41,343 nt of DNA. It comes from Roseofilum reptotaenium CS-1145 (GTDB lineage Bacteria; Cyanobacteriota; Cyanobacteriia; Cyanobacteriales; Desertifilaceae). The notes below the pieces were generated by a model that did not search any database, was not told the origin of the DNA, and was given only the letters and a program-made list of their open reading frames with translations. The stretch is taken from contig NZ_JAQMUE010000026.1 of the NCBI RefSeq assembly GCF_028330985.1, positions 1 to 41,343 of the forward strand. The letters are read 5' to 3'. The translations under genes and the position numbers were made by a program. Positions 28,309 through 35,856 of the stretch are shown here, piece after piece; the first letter of the stretch is position 1; the number at the start of each line of letters is the position of its first letter.

Positions 28309-28322
28309 AAGATACACTCCTC

Positions 28323-29402
28323 CTATTCAGATTGTTGTATTTGTAAGCCTGTAGGTACGATTAAGGTGACATCTTTGGCTACGAAGTCAAAGAACGTGTT
28401 AAACCGTACTCCTTTTTCCGCTATGCGGGCCCGATAGGCGTGCCAGATATGACCAACAAGGGCGATAAATCCAAGAGCGGCATGGACGCTTGAGAGGACG
28501 GCTCGGATTCCGGATTCACCAACCGGGCCGTAAAAGGCACTGGGATAAGCAATGTCGTTGACGGTGACAAAGCAAGCGACGCTGAAACCGGCGATCGCCA
28601 GCGCTCCTAAGCTGTAAGATAGATAGGCTTCTGCTGACCACACCAGCCTTTGCTTGGCCCAATCGAGGGGTTTAGAAACGATGTGAAAAATCCCCCCACT
28701 CATGCAGAGTATGCTCACCCAGACATGACCTCCAATCACATCTTCCAAGCTATTCACGCTGGCCATGCCGGTCATGGTCCAGCCATCGGGACTAATTCCC
28801 ACGAGATAACCAAAGATTTGTCCAGGATCGAGATTGGGTTGCACCAAGCGGACTTGTTCAATGAGGGGATCGTAGATGCCCCCAAAGCGAGTGGCTTTCA
28901 TCACCAGCAGTGCCGCTCCCATTCCCAGTAATACGAGATGAATGCCGAGAATCGTGGTCATTTTGTTGCCATCTTTCCAGTCATAGCCAAATCCTTTGAT
29001 ATCCAAAGTATCCGGCCCGAGAACGGCGTGGTAAATTCCACCCGCTCCTAGGACAGCAGAGCTAATCAGGTGTAGCATCCCAATCAGGTAGTAGGGATAG
29101 AGATCCACGATTTGTCCTCCGTCTCCTACCCCCCAACCAAGGGTGGCTAGATGAGGCAGCAAGATCAGGTTTTGCTCGAACATCGGTTGCGAGGGATCAA
29201 ACTGGGAAAGCTCAAACAGAGTCATGGCTCCTGCCCAGAGAACGATTAAACCCGCATGGGCAACATGCGCTCCTAATAATCGCCCGGAAAAGTCAATAAA
29301 TCGAGTATTTCCTTCGAGTAAGGGGGCCCCAGATTGAGGATTGTCGCCTGGAGACCAGCCCAAGGCTTGGAAGGCTGGCTTCCAAAAGATTGATACGGCC
29401 AT
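28323..29402 (-). CDS. First CP43-like antenna gene of the operon (IsiA family)
   Basis: 359 residues from the ATG at 29402; GAGGA lies 6 nt before it, and only 2 nt before the in-frame ATG at 29408. Six helices with [66 protein letters not shown] and [20 protein letters not shown]. The N-terminal extension ([20 protein letters not shown]) and the C-terminal tail ([20 protein letters not shown]) differ from canonical IsiA, so it is a divergent IsiA/Pcb-type protein. It is the promoter-proximal gene and follows the Fur box. No flavodoxin gene (isiB) lies in the window. Confidence 0.92.
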   Translation of the reverse strand: MAVSIFWKPAFQALGWSPGDNPQSGAPLLEGNTRFIDFSGRLLGAHVAHAGLIVLWAGAMTLFELSQFDPSQPMFEQNLILLPHLATLGWGVGDGGQIVDLYPYYLIGMLHLISSAVLGAGGIYHAVLGPDTLDIKGFGYDWKDGNKMTTILGIHLVLLGMGAALLVMKATRFGGIYDPLIEQVRLVQPNLDPGQIFGYLVGISPDGWTMTGMASVNSLEDVIGGHVWVSILCMSGGIFHIVSKPLDWAKQRLVWSAEAYLSYSLGALAIAGFSVACFVTVNDIAYPSAFYGPVGESGIRAVLSSVHAALGFIALVGHIWHAYRARIAEKGVRFNTFFDFVAKDVTLIVPTGLQIQQSE

Positions 29403-29494
29403 TTGCATTCCTCAAGTATCCAAACAACAGCGCAAATGAGAACTCGATACCCTCTATTCATGCAAGAATACTAAGGGAAAAAGAGTTTTTCAGA

Positions 29495-29509
29495 TGAGAA
29501 TAATTTTCA
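29495..29509 (-). promoter_or_regulatory. Fur box of the antenna operon
   Basis: TGAGAAT-A-ATTTTCA is a 7-1-7 inverted repeat matching the classic Fur core TGATAAT-N-ATTATCA at 12 of 14 positions. It starts about 10 bp downstream of the TATAAT box of the antenna operon and 93 bp upstream of its first ATG. Bound Fur there would block transcription start while iron is available. Confidence 0.78.
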
Positions 29510-29518
29510 CTAAATTGA

Positions 29519-29524
29519 ATTATA
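29519..29524 (-). promoter_or_regulatory. -10 element of the antenna operon
   Basis: A perfect TATAAT on the minus strand. At a 17-bp spacing upstream lies TTCCAG, a poor -35. The start of transcription would then fall at about 29510-29513, inside or just before the Fur box, giving a 5' leader of about 110 nt. Confidence 0.65.
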
Positions 29525-29771
29525 GGGATAGAGGCAATTTTCTGGAATAAAATTCACATATCGTTACATTCTCTGGAGAAAGTCGCCAAATAGTCGGTTT
29601 TATAGGCTTTACAGTGTTACTGAGCGTTACAAGATTTCCAGGAGTGAGAGGAGCAGCGAATCTTAATTAAGAGTCTTTCTTAATTGAATAGGCTCTTAAT
29701 AACTTTAATTTAGAGAATAGTTATTCAGTATATCGCAGTACTTGAGATTTGTTGCAAGTCAGTAGGACAGG
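29525..29771. other. AT-rich region between the antenna promoter and DUF309
   Basis: This stretch has no ORF worth calling. It contains short AT-rich inverted and direct repeats, such as CTTAATTAAG near 29662 and GAATA-GT-TATTC at 29715-29726. Either might bind a regulator. I see no RNA gene. Confidence 0.4.
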
Positions 29772-29811
29772 ATTCCCCCTCTTCTGTCACTTTCCACAAA
29801 AAAGGGGGAAT
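29772..29811. terminator. Inverted repeat after DUF309
   Basis: ATTCCCCCT and AGGGGGAAT form a 9-bp stem across a 22-nt loop, 20 bp after the DUF309 stop on the minus strand. The stem would separate the fur-DUF309 transcript from the antenna operon. There is no T-run. Confidence 0.5.
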
Positions 29812-29830
29812 GATGGTTTCTGGGTCAAGT

Positions 29831-30226
29831 TTAAGAAGTGCGATCGCTTAACTCGATTTTGGGAAATAGTTGAAAATATTGAGCAATATCTAGCTGATCC
29901 GTCTGATTAAGACTGTCTTCTTGCAGTTGAGTGAGTAACGTTTTGCTTTGCAGGAGCAGTTTGCGAATATCTAATCCGGCGTATTCTGGTTGATAGCGAC
30001 TTAAGCGGCCAATACCTTCACCAAGTAGAATCATCGCCCCCCGCAAATTTTGATTACTGAGATGATAAATACCGACAGCAATTTGCAAAATCCCTTGATA
30101 GAGCGTGCGTTCGGGTTCAGAGGCTTCTAGCCAAATGGCTTCTAGGGTATCGTGACAAGCATAAAACTCTTGTTGATTAAATTGTTGAATGCCGTGCCAA
30201 AATTCGGGGGGCAGTTGATTACACAT
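29831..30226 (-). CDS. DUF309 family protein
   Basis: 131 residues, helical. FWHGIQQFNQQEFYACHDTLEAIWLEASEP and LYQGILQIAVGIYHLSNQNLRGA are the DUF309 signature, with the conserved HDTLE. The family resembles a helical enzyme or binding fold of unknown function. The gene starts 11 bp after fur on the same strand, so it is probably co-transcribed and may share its regulation. Confidence 0.85.
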   Translation of the reverse strand: MCNQLPPEFWHGIQQFNQQEFYACHDTLEAIWLEASEPERTLYQGILQIAVGIYHLSNQNLRGAMILLGEGIGRLSRYQPEYAGLDIRKLLLQSKTLLTQLQEDSLNQTDQLDIAQYFQLFPKIELSDRTS

Positions 30227-30237
30227 GAGATTCGGTT

Positions 30238-30795
30238 TTACTCAGACTCTTGATCGTCTTGATGCAACTGTTCTTGGATCTCTTCTAAACTATTATTACT
30301 AGAGGCGATCGCCCTCGAACAAGACCAACTACTGGGTAACATGGCTGGCCAGCCTTTACGGATTGCTTCTGGACAGATGGCATGAATGGTAAGTTGACAA
30401 TCAATCATCTGTACACCGGTTTTCGAGGCTTGTTTTAAGCTTTGCTTGAGAATTGTATCATTCTTAAATTCTAGGGTTTGGTTGCACTGAACGCAGACAA
30501 TGTGATGATGGTGATGGGGATAGGGATGGTTCAACTCGTAATGTTTGTGACCTTCAGCAAGTTCCAGTTCCCGAATAATCCCCATTCTAGCCATCAGTTT
30601 CACCGTGCGGTAAATAGTCGATAGGCTAATCCTCTCACCCCTCTGTTTGAGGAGATCGTGGAGTTCTTCGGCGCTCAGATGGTTTCCCCTAGGAAGATTC
30701 TGAAAAACATGCAAAATCGTTTCCCGTTGTGGAGTTAAGCGCCAACCTTTGGAATTGAGTTCGGCTTTGAGGGAAGTGGGAGTATATAGAGACAT
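30238..30795 (-). CDS. fur: Ferric uptake regulator, FurA type
   Basis: 185 residues. The winged helix (LKAELNSKGWRLTPQRETIL through SLSTIYRTVKLMARMG) reads the Fur box. The hinge and metal part has HYELNHPYPHHHHHIVCVQC, with His94-98 and Cys101-x-x-Cys104. Cys133 and Cys141 lie at positions that match those of Anabaena FurA, whose Cys101/Cys104 are redox active and whose Cys141 takes part in heme and corepressor contacts. The second CxxC of Zur/PerR is missing (CPEA), so FurA is more likely. It represses iron-uptake and iron-stress genes when Fe(II) is present. The antenna operon and its Fur box lie 0.7 kb away on the same strand. Confidence 0.9.
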   Translation of the reverse strand: MSLYTPTSLKAELNSKGWRLTPQRETILHVFQNLPRGNHLSAEELHDLLKQRGERISLSTIYRTVKLMARMGIIRELELAEGHKHYELNHPYPHHHHHIVCVQCNQTLEFKNDTILKQSLKQASKTGVQMIDCQLTIHAICPEAIRKGWPAMLPSSWSCSRAIASSNNSLEEIQEQLHQDDQESE

Positions 30796-30866
30796 GAGAG
30801 ACTCTCAAAAACAATGGTGTTCTCAAAATTATAAAGCTCGAATTACTGATTTGCAAAAAAACAAGC

Positions 30867-30879
30867 TTATTGAGAATAA
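30867..30879. promoter_or_regulatory. Possible Fur-like site upstream of fur
   Basis: TTATT-GAG-AATAA is a 5-3-5 inverted repeat, overlapping TGAGAATAAC, which resembles a Fur half-site. It lies about 70-85 bp upstream of the fur ATG. Fur genes are often autoregulated, but the second half-site is poor, so this is only a candidate. Confidence 0.3.
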
Positions 30880-30974
30880 CTCGCAATGTACCCAACTCGA
30901 CTGTTTCCGCTACATTCTCCATGACCTGACTCAAAGAATCCCCATCCGTTCAGTCTGGGGATTGCTCCAACGTC

Positions 30975-31763
30975 CTAAGCACTTTTATACTCGTCTTTAG
31001 ATTCTGGTAAGGTAAGGATTTCTACTCCACTGTCGGTAACGGCGATCGTATGTTCAAACTGGGCAGAGAGCTTGCCATCTTTCGTGATGGCTGTCCAATT
31101 ATCGTCTAAAACCTGCGCTTCATAAGTTCCTTCATTAATCATCGGCTCAATTGTAAATACCATACCTTTACGCAAGCGTTTGCCCTTGCCCTTTACCCCA
31201 TAATGAGGAACCTGGGGAGCCGTATGAAATTCACGATTAATCCCATGACCGACAAAATCGCGCACGACAGAAAACCCATGGCCTTCTGCATACTCTTGAA
31301 TCGCTGCGCCAATATCTCCAATTCTCCCCCCTGGTTTGACCGCAGCAATCCCGCGCATCATGCATTCATAGGTCACGTCTACTAACTTTTTGGCGACTGG
31401 AGAGGGTGTTCCCACAAAAAATGTGCGCGATGTATCGCCATAATAGCCATCAAGAATCGGAGTCACATCGATATTGATAATGTCGCCATCCTTGAGTTTT
31501 TGTTTAGCATTGGGGATACCGTGACAAATCACCTCATTTACACTGGTACAAATGGATTTAGGGAATCCGTTATATCCCAACGGCGCACTAATGGCTCCAT
31601 TTTCACGAGTCCAGCGCTCGGCTTCATCATTTAACTCTAAGGTACTGACTCCCGGTTGCACCATGGGTGCTAAGTGATCCAGTAACTGACTGGCTAAGAT
31701 TCCTGCTTTCCGCATTTTGTCGATTTCACGCCGCGATAATAATACGATCGTTTCGCTTCCCAT
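30975..31763 (-). CDS. map: Methionine aminopeptidase, type I
   Basis: 262 residues. The two-metal site ligands appear in IINIDVTPILDGYYGDTSRTF (two Asp), FVGHGINREFH (His), FTIEPM (Glu) and AQFEHTIAVTDSG (Glu). The enzyme removes the N-terminal methionine of new proteins. It lies in the same direction as fur and DUF309, with 179 bp between the map stop side and fur, enough for a separate fur promoter. It is divergent from the EF-G-like gene, with a G-rich tract between them. Confidence 0.95.
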   Translation of the reverse strand: MGSETIVLLSRREIDKMRKAGILASQLLDHLAPMVQPGVSTLELNDEAERWTRENGAISAPLGYNGFPKSICTSVNEVICHGIPNAKQKLKDGDIINIDVTPILDGYYGDTSRTFFVGTPSPVAKKLVDVTYECMMRGIAAVKPGGRIGDIGAAIQEYAEGHGFSVVRDFVGHGINREFHTAPQVPHYGVKGKGKRLRKGMVFTIEPMINEGTYEAQVLDDNWTAITKDGKLSAQFEHTIAVTDSGVEILTLPESKDEYKSA

Positions 31764-31804
31764 GTTTCTAATTTCTCAAAGGTCATCACTCTTTACCTAT
31801 GATA

Positions 31805-31839
31805 GGGGAATCGGGGGATAGGGGGATACGGGGATGGGG
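31805..31839 (+). repeat. G-quadruplex-type G-tract array
   Basis: Five G-tracts (4, 5, 5, 4 and 4 G) are separated by 4, 3, 4 and 2 nt. Four such tracts with loops under 7 nt satisfy the usual G-quadruplex rule. The tract lies 42 bp upstream of map (opposite strand) and 246 bp upstream of the EF-G-like gene. The units GGGGAT recur, so it may also be a relic of tandem duplication. Confidence 0.7.
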
Positions 31840-31841
31840 AG

Positions 31842-32036
31842 ATGTCCACCGATCTCTCTCGGGTGAAGCACGACAAGAAAGTTGACAAAAATTCATCAAA
31901 ACTAATACTCATTCACTTTAGTTCAAAAAAGTACCCCAATTGCTTTAAAAGAGATTGCGAGTTGTTCAATCTCGATGCAGAAGAGGTAACCTCAAAAAAT
32001 AACGAAGTGATGGTGCATACCGACAACAAAGGATAA
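31842..32036 (+). CDS. Short ORF, weakly supported
   Basis: 64 codons starting at an ATG right after the G-rich tract. The product is lysine-rich with two cysteines and no recognisable motif. A minus-strand ORF overlaps it, and neither has a good ribosome site. It may be untranslated leader of the EF-G-like gene. Confidence 0.2.
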   Translation: MSTDLSRVKHDKKVDKNSSKLILIHFSSKKYPNCFKRDCELFNLDAEEVTSKNNEVMVHTDNKG

Positions 32037-32084
32037 AAAATGCCCATCATACCCTCCTTTACCTTAAGAATTGAGGAGAATATT

Positions 32085-34130
32085 ATGAAAGAAACAGGAG
32101 TATTGAGCAGCCGTAATGTGGCCATTGTTGGCCCTTACATGAGTGGTAAAACCACGCTGCTCGAAAGTTTAGAATATGTCAGCGGCGCACTATCGCGCAA
32201 AGGCTCGACAAAAGACGGAACCAGTATTGGAGACGGATCGCCCGAAGCGCGATCGCAACAAATGAGTGTTGAAATTAATGTTGCCTCCACAGACTATCAA
32301 GACATTCATTTCACATTCCTCGACTGTCCCGGTTCCATCGAATTTGCCCAAGAAACCTACAACGCTCTTGTCGGCGTAGGTGCAGCCATTATTGTCTGCG
32401 AACCCGAACCCGATCGCATCCTCACCCTGGCTCCTCTCTTCAAATTCCTAGACGACTGGGAAATTCCCCATCTTGTCTTCATCAACAAAATGGATCGCGT
32501 CTGCACTGACGAAGAACGCTGCCTAACCAGTTTTTCCGCTCTGCTTACCGCTCTACAATCTGTATCTTCACGGCCCATCATTCCCCATCAATTCCCGATC
32601 GCCGCTCAAGACAAAATCATCGGTTATATCGACCTAGTGAGCGAACAAGCCTACCACTACCACCCCGATGCCCCTGCCGATCCGGTTCCCCTTCCAGAGT
32701 CCCTCAAAGATTCTGAAACTCAGGCGAGAACCCAGATGCTTGAAACCCTAGCTGACTTTGACGATCACCTACTCGAAGAACTGCTCGAAGATATCCAGCC
32801 CTCCCAAGAAGAAATCGTCAAAGATCTGAAAATGGAATTAGGAGCCGATTTGATCGTGCCCGTATTCCTCGGTGTGGCTTCCGAAGGCTATGGCGTGCGT
32901 CCGCTCCTGGAGTCCCTGAAACGGGAAGCGCCCTCCCCAGATGTCACTTCAAAGCGGCGTGGAGTCGATCTAGACAGCGATACCCCCATTGCCCAGGTCT
33001 TAAAAACCTTTTACACTCCCCAAGGCGGAAAAATGTCTCTGATCCGTGTTTGGCAAGGAGAAATTACGGAAGGCCTAGTCCTCAATGGAGTCCGCCCTGG
33101 TGGAATTTATCGCCTGTTCGGACAGCAACAACACTCAGTCTCCAAAGCCGGAATTGGAGAAATTGTGGCCCTAGCACGGATGGATGGGGTGTACACAGGA
33201 GATACTCTATCGCCAACGAAAAATGTGGAAGGACTACCCAAAGCGGATAGAGTCCAACCGGTTTATGCTATGGCGATTACCCCCCAAAACCGCAAAGACG
33301 AAGTCAAACTTACCCCTGCTCTCAACAAACTCCTAGAAGAAGACACCTCCCTCTATTGGGAACAACATGGAGACACCCATGAAGTCATCCTCTGGGGACA
33401 AGGGGAAATCCATCTCAAAGTCAGCCTAGAGCGACTCAACCGTAAATACAATATCCCCATGGCCACCCATTTACCCAGGGTTGCCTACAAAGAAACCATC
33501 CGTAAAACAGTTGAGAGTGTTCACGGACGCTATAAACATCAAAGTGGCGGTCACGGTCAATTTGGCGATGTCTACTTAAATATCCGCCCCTTGGAGAGGG
33601 GAGAAGGCTTTGCCTTTAATGACACCATCGTTGGTGGAGTCGTGCCTAAACAATATATTCCTGGTGTAGAAACTGGAGTACGAGAATACCTGAGCCAAGG
33701 GCCTCTAGGCTTCCCTGTGGTTGACGTGGGGGTTACCCTCACCAATGGTAGTTACCATAGTGTAGACAGTTCGGAACAAGCCTTTAAACAAGCAGCTCGG
33801 TTAGCCATGAACACAGGGATGAGTCAAGGTAAACCCACCTTACTCGAACCGATCGCCGCTATTACCATTTCTGCACCCACGGAATTTACCTCCAAAGTCT
33901 TGCAACTGCTCAGTGGTCGTCGCGGTCAAATTCTCGGTTATGAACCCTTCGACTCTTGGAAAGGATGGGATCAAACTTCTGCGTATCTTCCCCAAGCTGA
34001 AATGCAAAACTTTATTATTGAATTACGCTCTCTCACCATGGGAGTCGGTTTCTTTGATTGGAAGTACGATCATTTACAAGAAGTCCCCGATAAAATTGCC
34101 GATCGCGTGTTAGCAACTACGGCTGAATAG
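32085..34130 (+). CDS. EF-G-like translational GTPase (EF-G2-type)
   Basis: 681 residues from the ATG at 32085, with GAGGAGAA 4-12 nt upstream; the in-frame ATG at 32040 has no ribosome site. P-loop GPYMSGKTT (16-24), FLDCPG (G3) and FINKMD (G4) make the G domain. Then come domain II, a domain IV with GRYKHQSGGHGQFGDVYLNI and GGVVPKQYIPGVETGVREYL, and domain V. The P-loop sequence and the absence of the usual G2 threonine context mark an EF-G paralogue, like the cyanobacterial second EF-G, rather than the main elongation factor. Its role (back-translocation, recycling or organelle-type translation) cannot be read here. Confidence 0.85.
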   Translation: MKETGVLSSRNVAIVGPYMSGKTTLLESLEYVSGALSRKGSTKDGTSIGDGSPEARSQQMSVEINVASTDYQDIHFTFLDCPGSIEFAQETYNALVGVGAAIIVCEPEPDRILTLAPLFKFLDDWEIPHLVFINKMDRVCTDEERCLTSFSALLTALQSVSSRPIIPHQFPIAAQDKIIGYIDLVSEQAYHYHPDAPADPVPLPESLKDSETQARTQMLETLADFDDHLLEELLEDIQPSQEEIVKDLKMELGADLIVPVFLGVASEGYGVRPLLESLKREAPSPDVTSKRRGVDLDSDTPIAQVLKTFYTPQGGKMSLIRVWQGEITEGLVLNGVRPGGIYRLFGQQQHSVSKAGIGEIVALARMDGVYTGDTLSPTKNVEGLPKADRVQPVYAMAITPQNRKDEVKLTPALNKLLEEDTSLYWEQHGDTHEVILWGQGEIHLKVSLERLNRKYNIPMATHLPRVAYKETIRKTVESVHGRYKHQSGGHGQFGDVYLNIRPLERGEGFAFNDTIVGGVVPKQYIPGVETGVREYLSQGPLGFPVVDVGVTLTNGSYHSVDSSEQAFKQAARLAMNTGMSQGKPTLLEPIAAITISAPTEFTSKVLQLLSGRRGQILGYEPFDSWKGWDQTSAYLPQAEMQNFIIELRSLTMGVGFFDWKYDHLQEVPDKIADRVLATTAE

Positions 34131-34151
34131 ACGGCTTGCAGAAGTTAGGCA

Positions 34152-35063
34152 ATGGTCAGTCAATTGTTAGGGTGGGTAGTGCCCACCCTGTCAAGCCGCC
34201 TATCTTTAATTAAGTTAAAACAACCCGGTTTTACTCCCTTGGCCTACGACAACACCTGCAAATACCTCGCCGAAAAATTCCCAGAGTCCTTCATCAAATG
34301 GTTGCTTCCCCTAGCGCAACTGACTCCCGTTGAAGTCCTCAAAACCGAACTAATACAAGAACCCATCCGCGCTGATTCTGTCACCTTCTTAAAAGCGGGT
34401 AATCAAATTCTACACATCGAGTTTGAAACCCGTCCCTATTCTAAACCTCCCCTACCGTTTCGGATGCTCGACTACTACGTGAGACTCAAACGGCAATATG
34501 GTGTCTCCGTGCATCAAGTGGTGATTTTCTTACGAGAAATGGTTTCCGAGCAAGCTTTGGTCTCCAAGTACGAGGACGGAGAAACCCAACATCCTTATCA
34601 GGTAATTCGACTCTGGGAACAAGATCCCAATTTACTCCTATCGTCTCCCGGTTTGCTACCCTTGGCCACCTTATCTAAAACGACTGAACCGCGCCAGTTA
34701 CTACAGCAAGTGGCTAATCGGGTTGCTACAATCGAGGAGAGCCAACAACAAGCAGATGTCCTAGCTTGTAGTCAAGTACTGGCGGGTTTGAGATTTGAGA
34801 AAAAGTTAATCAGACAACTATTGAGGAAAGAGACGATGCGCGAGTCAGTGATTTATCAGGAAATTCACGAAGAAGGGCGGCAAGGTGAAGCCGTGTCTTT
34901 AGTTACTCGTCAATTGACACGACGAGTGGGGGCGCTTTCTCCGGAATTGGAAGCGCAGATTCAGTCTTTATCTGTGGAAGTTTTGGAAGATTTGGGGGAA
35001 GCGCTGCTCGATTTTACGGGAGTTGAGGATTTAGTATCTTGGTTGGCAGAGCGCCACTCTTGA
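34152..35063 (+). CDS. Rpn-family/DUF4351 putative nuclease
   Basis: 303 residues as drawn. Family members begin near YDNTCKYLAEKFPE, so the first 30 residues, which run over the hairpin at 34169-34189, are probably not native. A TTG at 34239 could be the real start. The PD-(D/E)XK core appears as PIRADSV (Asp75) and LHIEFET (Glu90, Glu92), after which comes PFRMLDYYVRLKRQYG. The C-terminal DUF4351 region is SLVTRQLTRRVGALSPELEA to LVSWLAER. An internal ATG at 34836 with GAGGA and an 8-nt spacer could make a separate 75-residue product. It is unrelated in detail to the first Rpn gene of the window. Confidence 0.8.
   Translation: MVSQLLGWVVPTLSSRLSLIKLKQPGFTPLAYDNTCKYLAEKFPESFIKWLLPLAQLTPVEVLKTELIQEPIRADSVTFLKAGNQILHIEFETRPYSKPPLPFRMLDYYVRLKRQYGVSVHQVVIFLREMVSEQALVSKYEDGETQHPYQVIRLWEQDPNLLLSSPGLLPLATLSKTTEPRQLLQQVANRVATIEESQQQADVLACSQVLAGLRFEKKLIRQLLRKETMRESVIYQEIHEEGRQGEAVSLVTRQLTRRVGALSPELEAQIQSLSVEVLEDLGEALLDFTGVEDLVSWLAERHS
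34169..34189. repeat. GGGTGGG hairpin at the start of the Rpn gene
   Basis: AGGGTGGG and CCCACCCT form an 8-bp perfect stem with a 5-nt loop. It lies inside the first 13 codons of the annotated Rpn frame, where no family homology exists. It may be a small inserted repeat that added a new in-frame start region, or simply leader sequence. Confidence 0.55.
34836..35063 (+). other. Possible internal gene (C-terminal Rpn product)
   Basis: Within the Rpn gene, GAGGAAAG at 34823-34830 precedes an in-frame ATG at 34836 with good spacing. The 75-residue product would contain only the DUF4351 part. Work on Rpn proteins has shown intragenic short products that inhibit the full-length nuclease. Here it is a prediction from the ribosome-site pattern alone. 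Confidence 0.4.
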
Positions 35064-35081
35064 GTTGAGGAAGTAGAACGG

Positions 35082-35810
35082 ATGAGAGTTGATGAAGCGC
35101 TGGCGATCGCTGTTTCTAATCTGAATTTTTCTTATCCTGACCAACCCAACGTCCTGCAAAACCTCAATTTCACCATTCGAGAAGGGGAACGGGTGGGGTT
35201 AATTGGCCCCAATGGAGCTGGAAAAACTACGCTATTTTTTTGTTTGTGCGGGATCTTATCACCGACGAGCGGAGAGATGCGACTCTGGGATAAACCCGTT
35301 GAGGTGGGACAGTTTCGGCCAGAAATTGGTTTGGTCTTTCAAAATCCCAACGATCAGCTCTTTTCGGCTTCTGTCTGGGATGATGTGGCCTTTGGCCCAG
35401 AAAATATGGGTCTGTCTCCCGATCGCGTGAAAGCCTGTACTGAAGAAGCCTTGAGCTTAACTGGAATGACCGAATTAGCCGATCGCTCTCCCTATCATCT
35501 ATCAGGGGGACAAAAGCGCATGGTGGCCATTGCCTCTGTGTTATCCATGCATCCCCAAGCGATCATTTATGATGAACCCAGTGCTAATCTCGATTTGCGA
35601 TCACGGCGACGTTTAATCAACTTCCTCCAAGCGTCCCGAGAAACCCTACTCATTTCCTCCCATGACCTCGATTTAATCCTAGAAGTCACCTCTCGCACGC
35701 TTCTCCTCGACTCCGGTAACATCATTACAGATGGGCCGACGGTGGAAGTCATGGGAAACACGCAAACCATGATTGACCATGGCTTAGAAGTTCCCCACCG
35801 ACTCCAATAA
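35082..35810 (+). CDS. CbiO/EcfA-type ABC transporter ATPase
   Basis: 242 residues. Walker A is GPNGAGKTT (42-50), the Q-loop VFQNPNDQLF is typical of cobalt/nickel and ECF-type transporters, the signature is LSGGQ, Walker B AIIYDEPSANLD and the switch His SSHDLD. The partner membrane subunits (CbiM/CbiQ or EcfT/S) are not in the window. It could energise uptake of Co, Ni or a vitamin. The gene begins 18 bp after the Rpn stop. Confidence 0.85.
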   Translation: MRVDEALAIAVSNLNFSYPDQPNVLQNLNFTIREGERVGLIGPNGAGKTTLFFCLCGILSPTSGEMRLWDKPVEVGQFRPEIGLVFQNPNDQLFSASVWDDVAFGPENMGLSPDRVKACTEEALSLTGMTELADRSPYHLSGGQKRMVAIASVLSMHPQAIIYDEPSANLDLRSRRRLINFLQASRETLLISSHDLDLILEVTSRTLLLDSGNIITDGPTVEVMGNTQTMIDHGLEVPHRLQ

Positions 35811-35821
35811 TACAGTGCTTC

Positions 35822-35856
35822 CCTATTGCCTACTGCCTATTGCCTATTGCCTACTC
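35822..35856. repeat. Five heptamer tandem repeats (STRR type)
   Basis: CCTATTG, CCTACTG, CCTATTG, CCTATTG, CCTACTC are five consecutive 7-bp units between convergent genes; the last overlaps the DUF3598 stop codon. Short tandemly repeated repetitive sequences of this kind are well known in filamentous cyanobacteria. Isolated single units resembling these occur near 11030 and 37808. Confidence 0.85.

Noticed and set aside
29640-29760. AT-rich repeats such as CTTAATTAAG and GAATAGTTATTC as regulator sites
   Set aside because: They are imperfect and common by chance in AT-rich DNA; they do not match the Fur core well.
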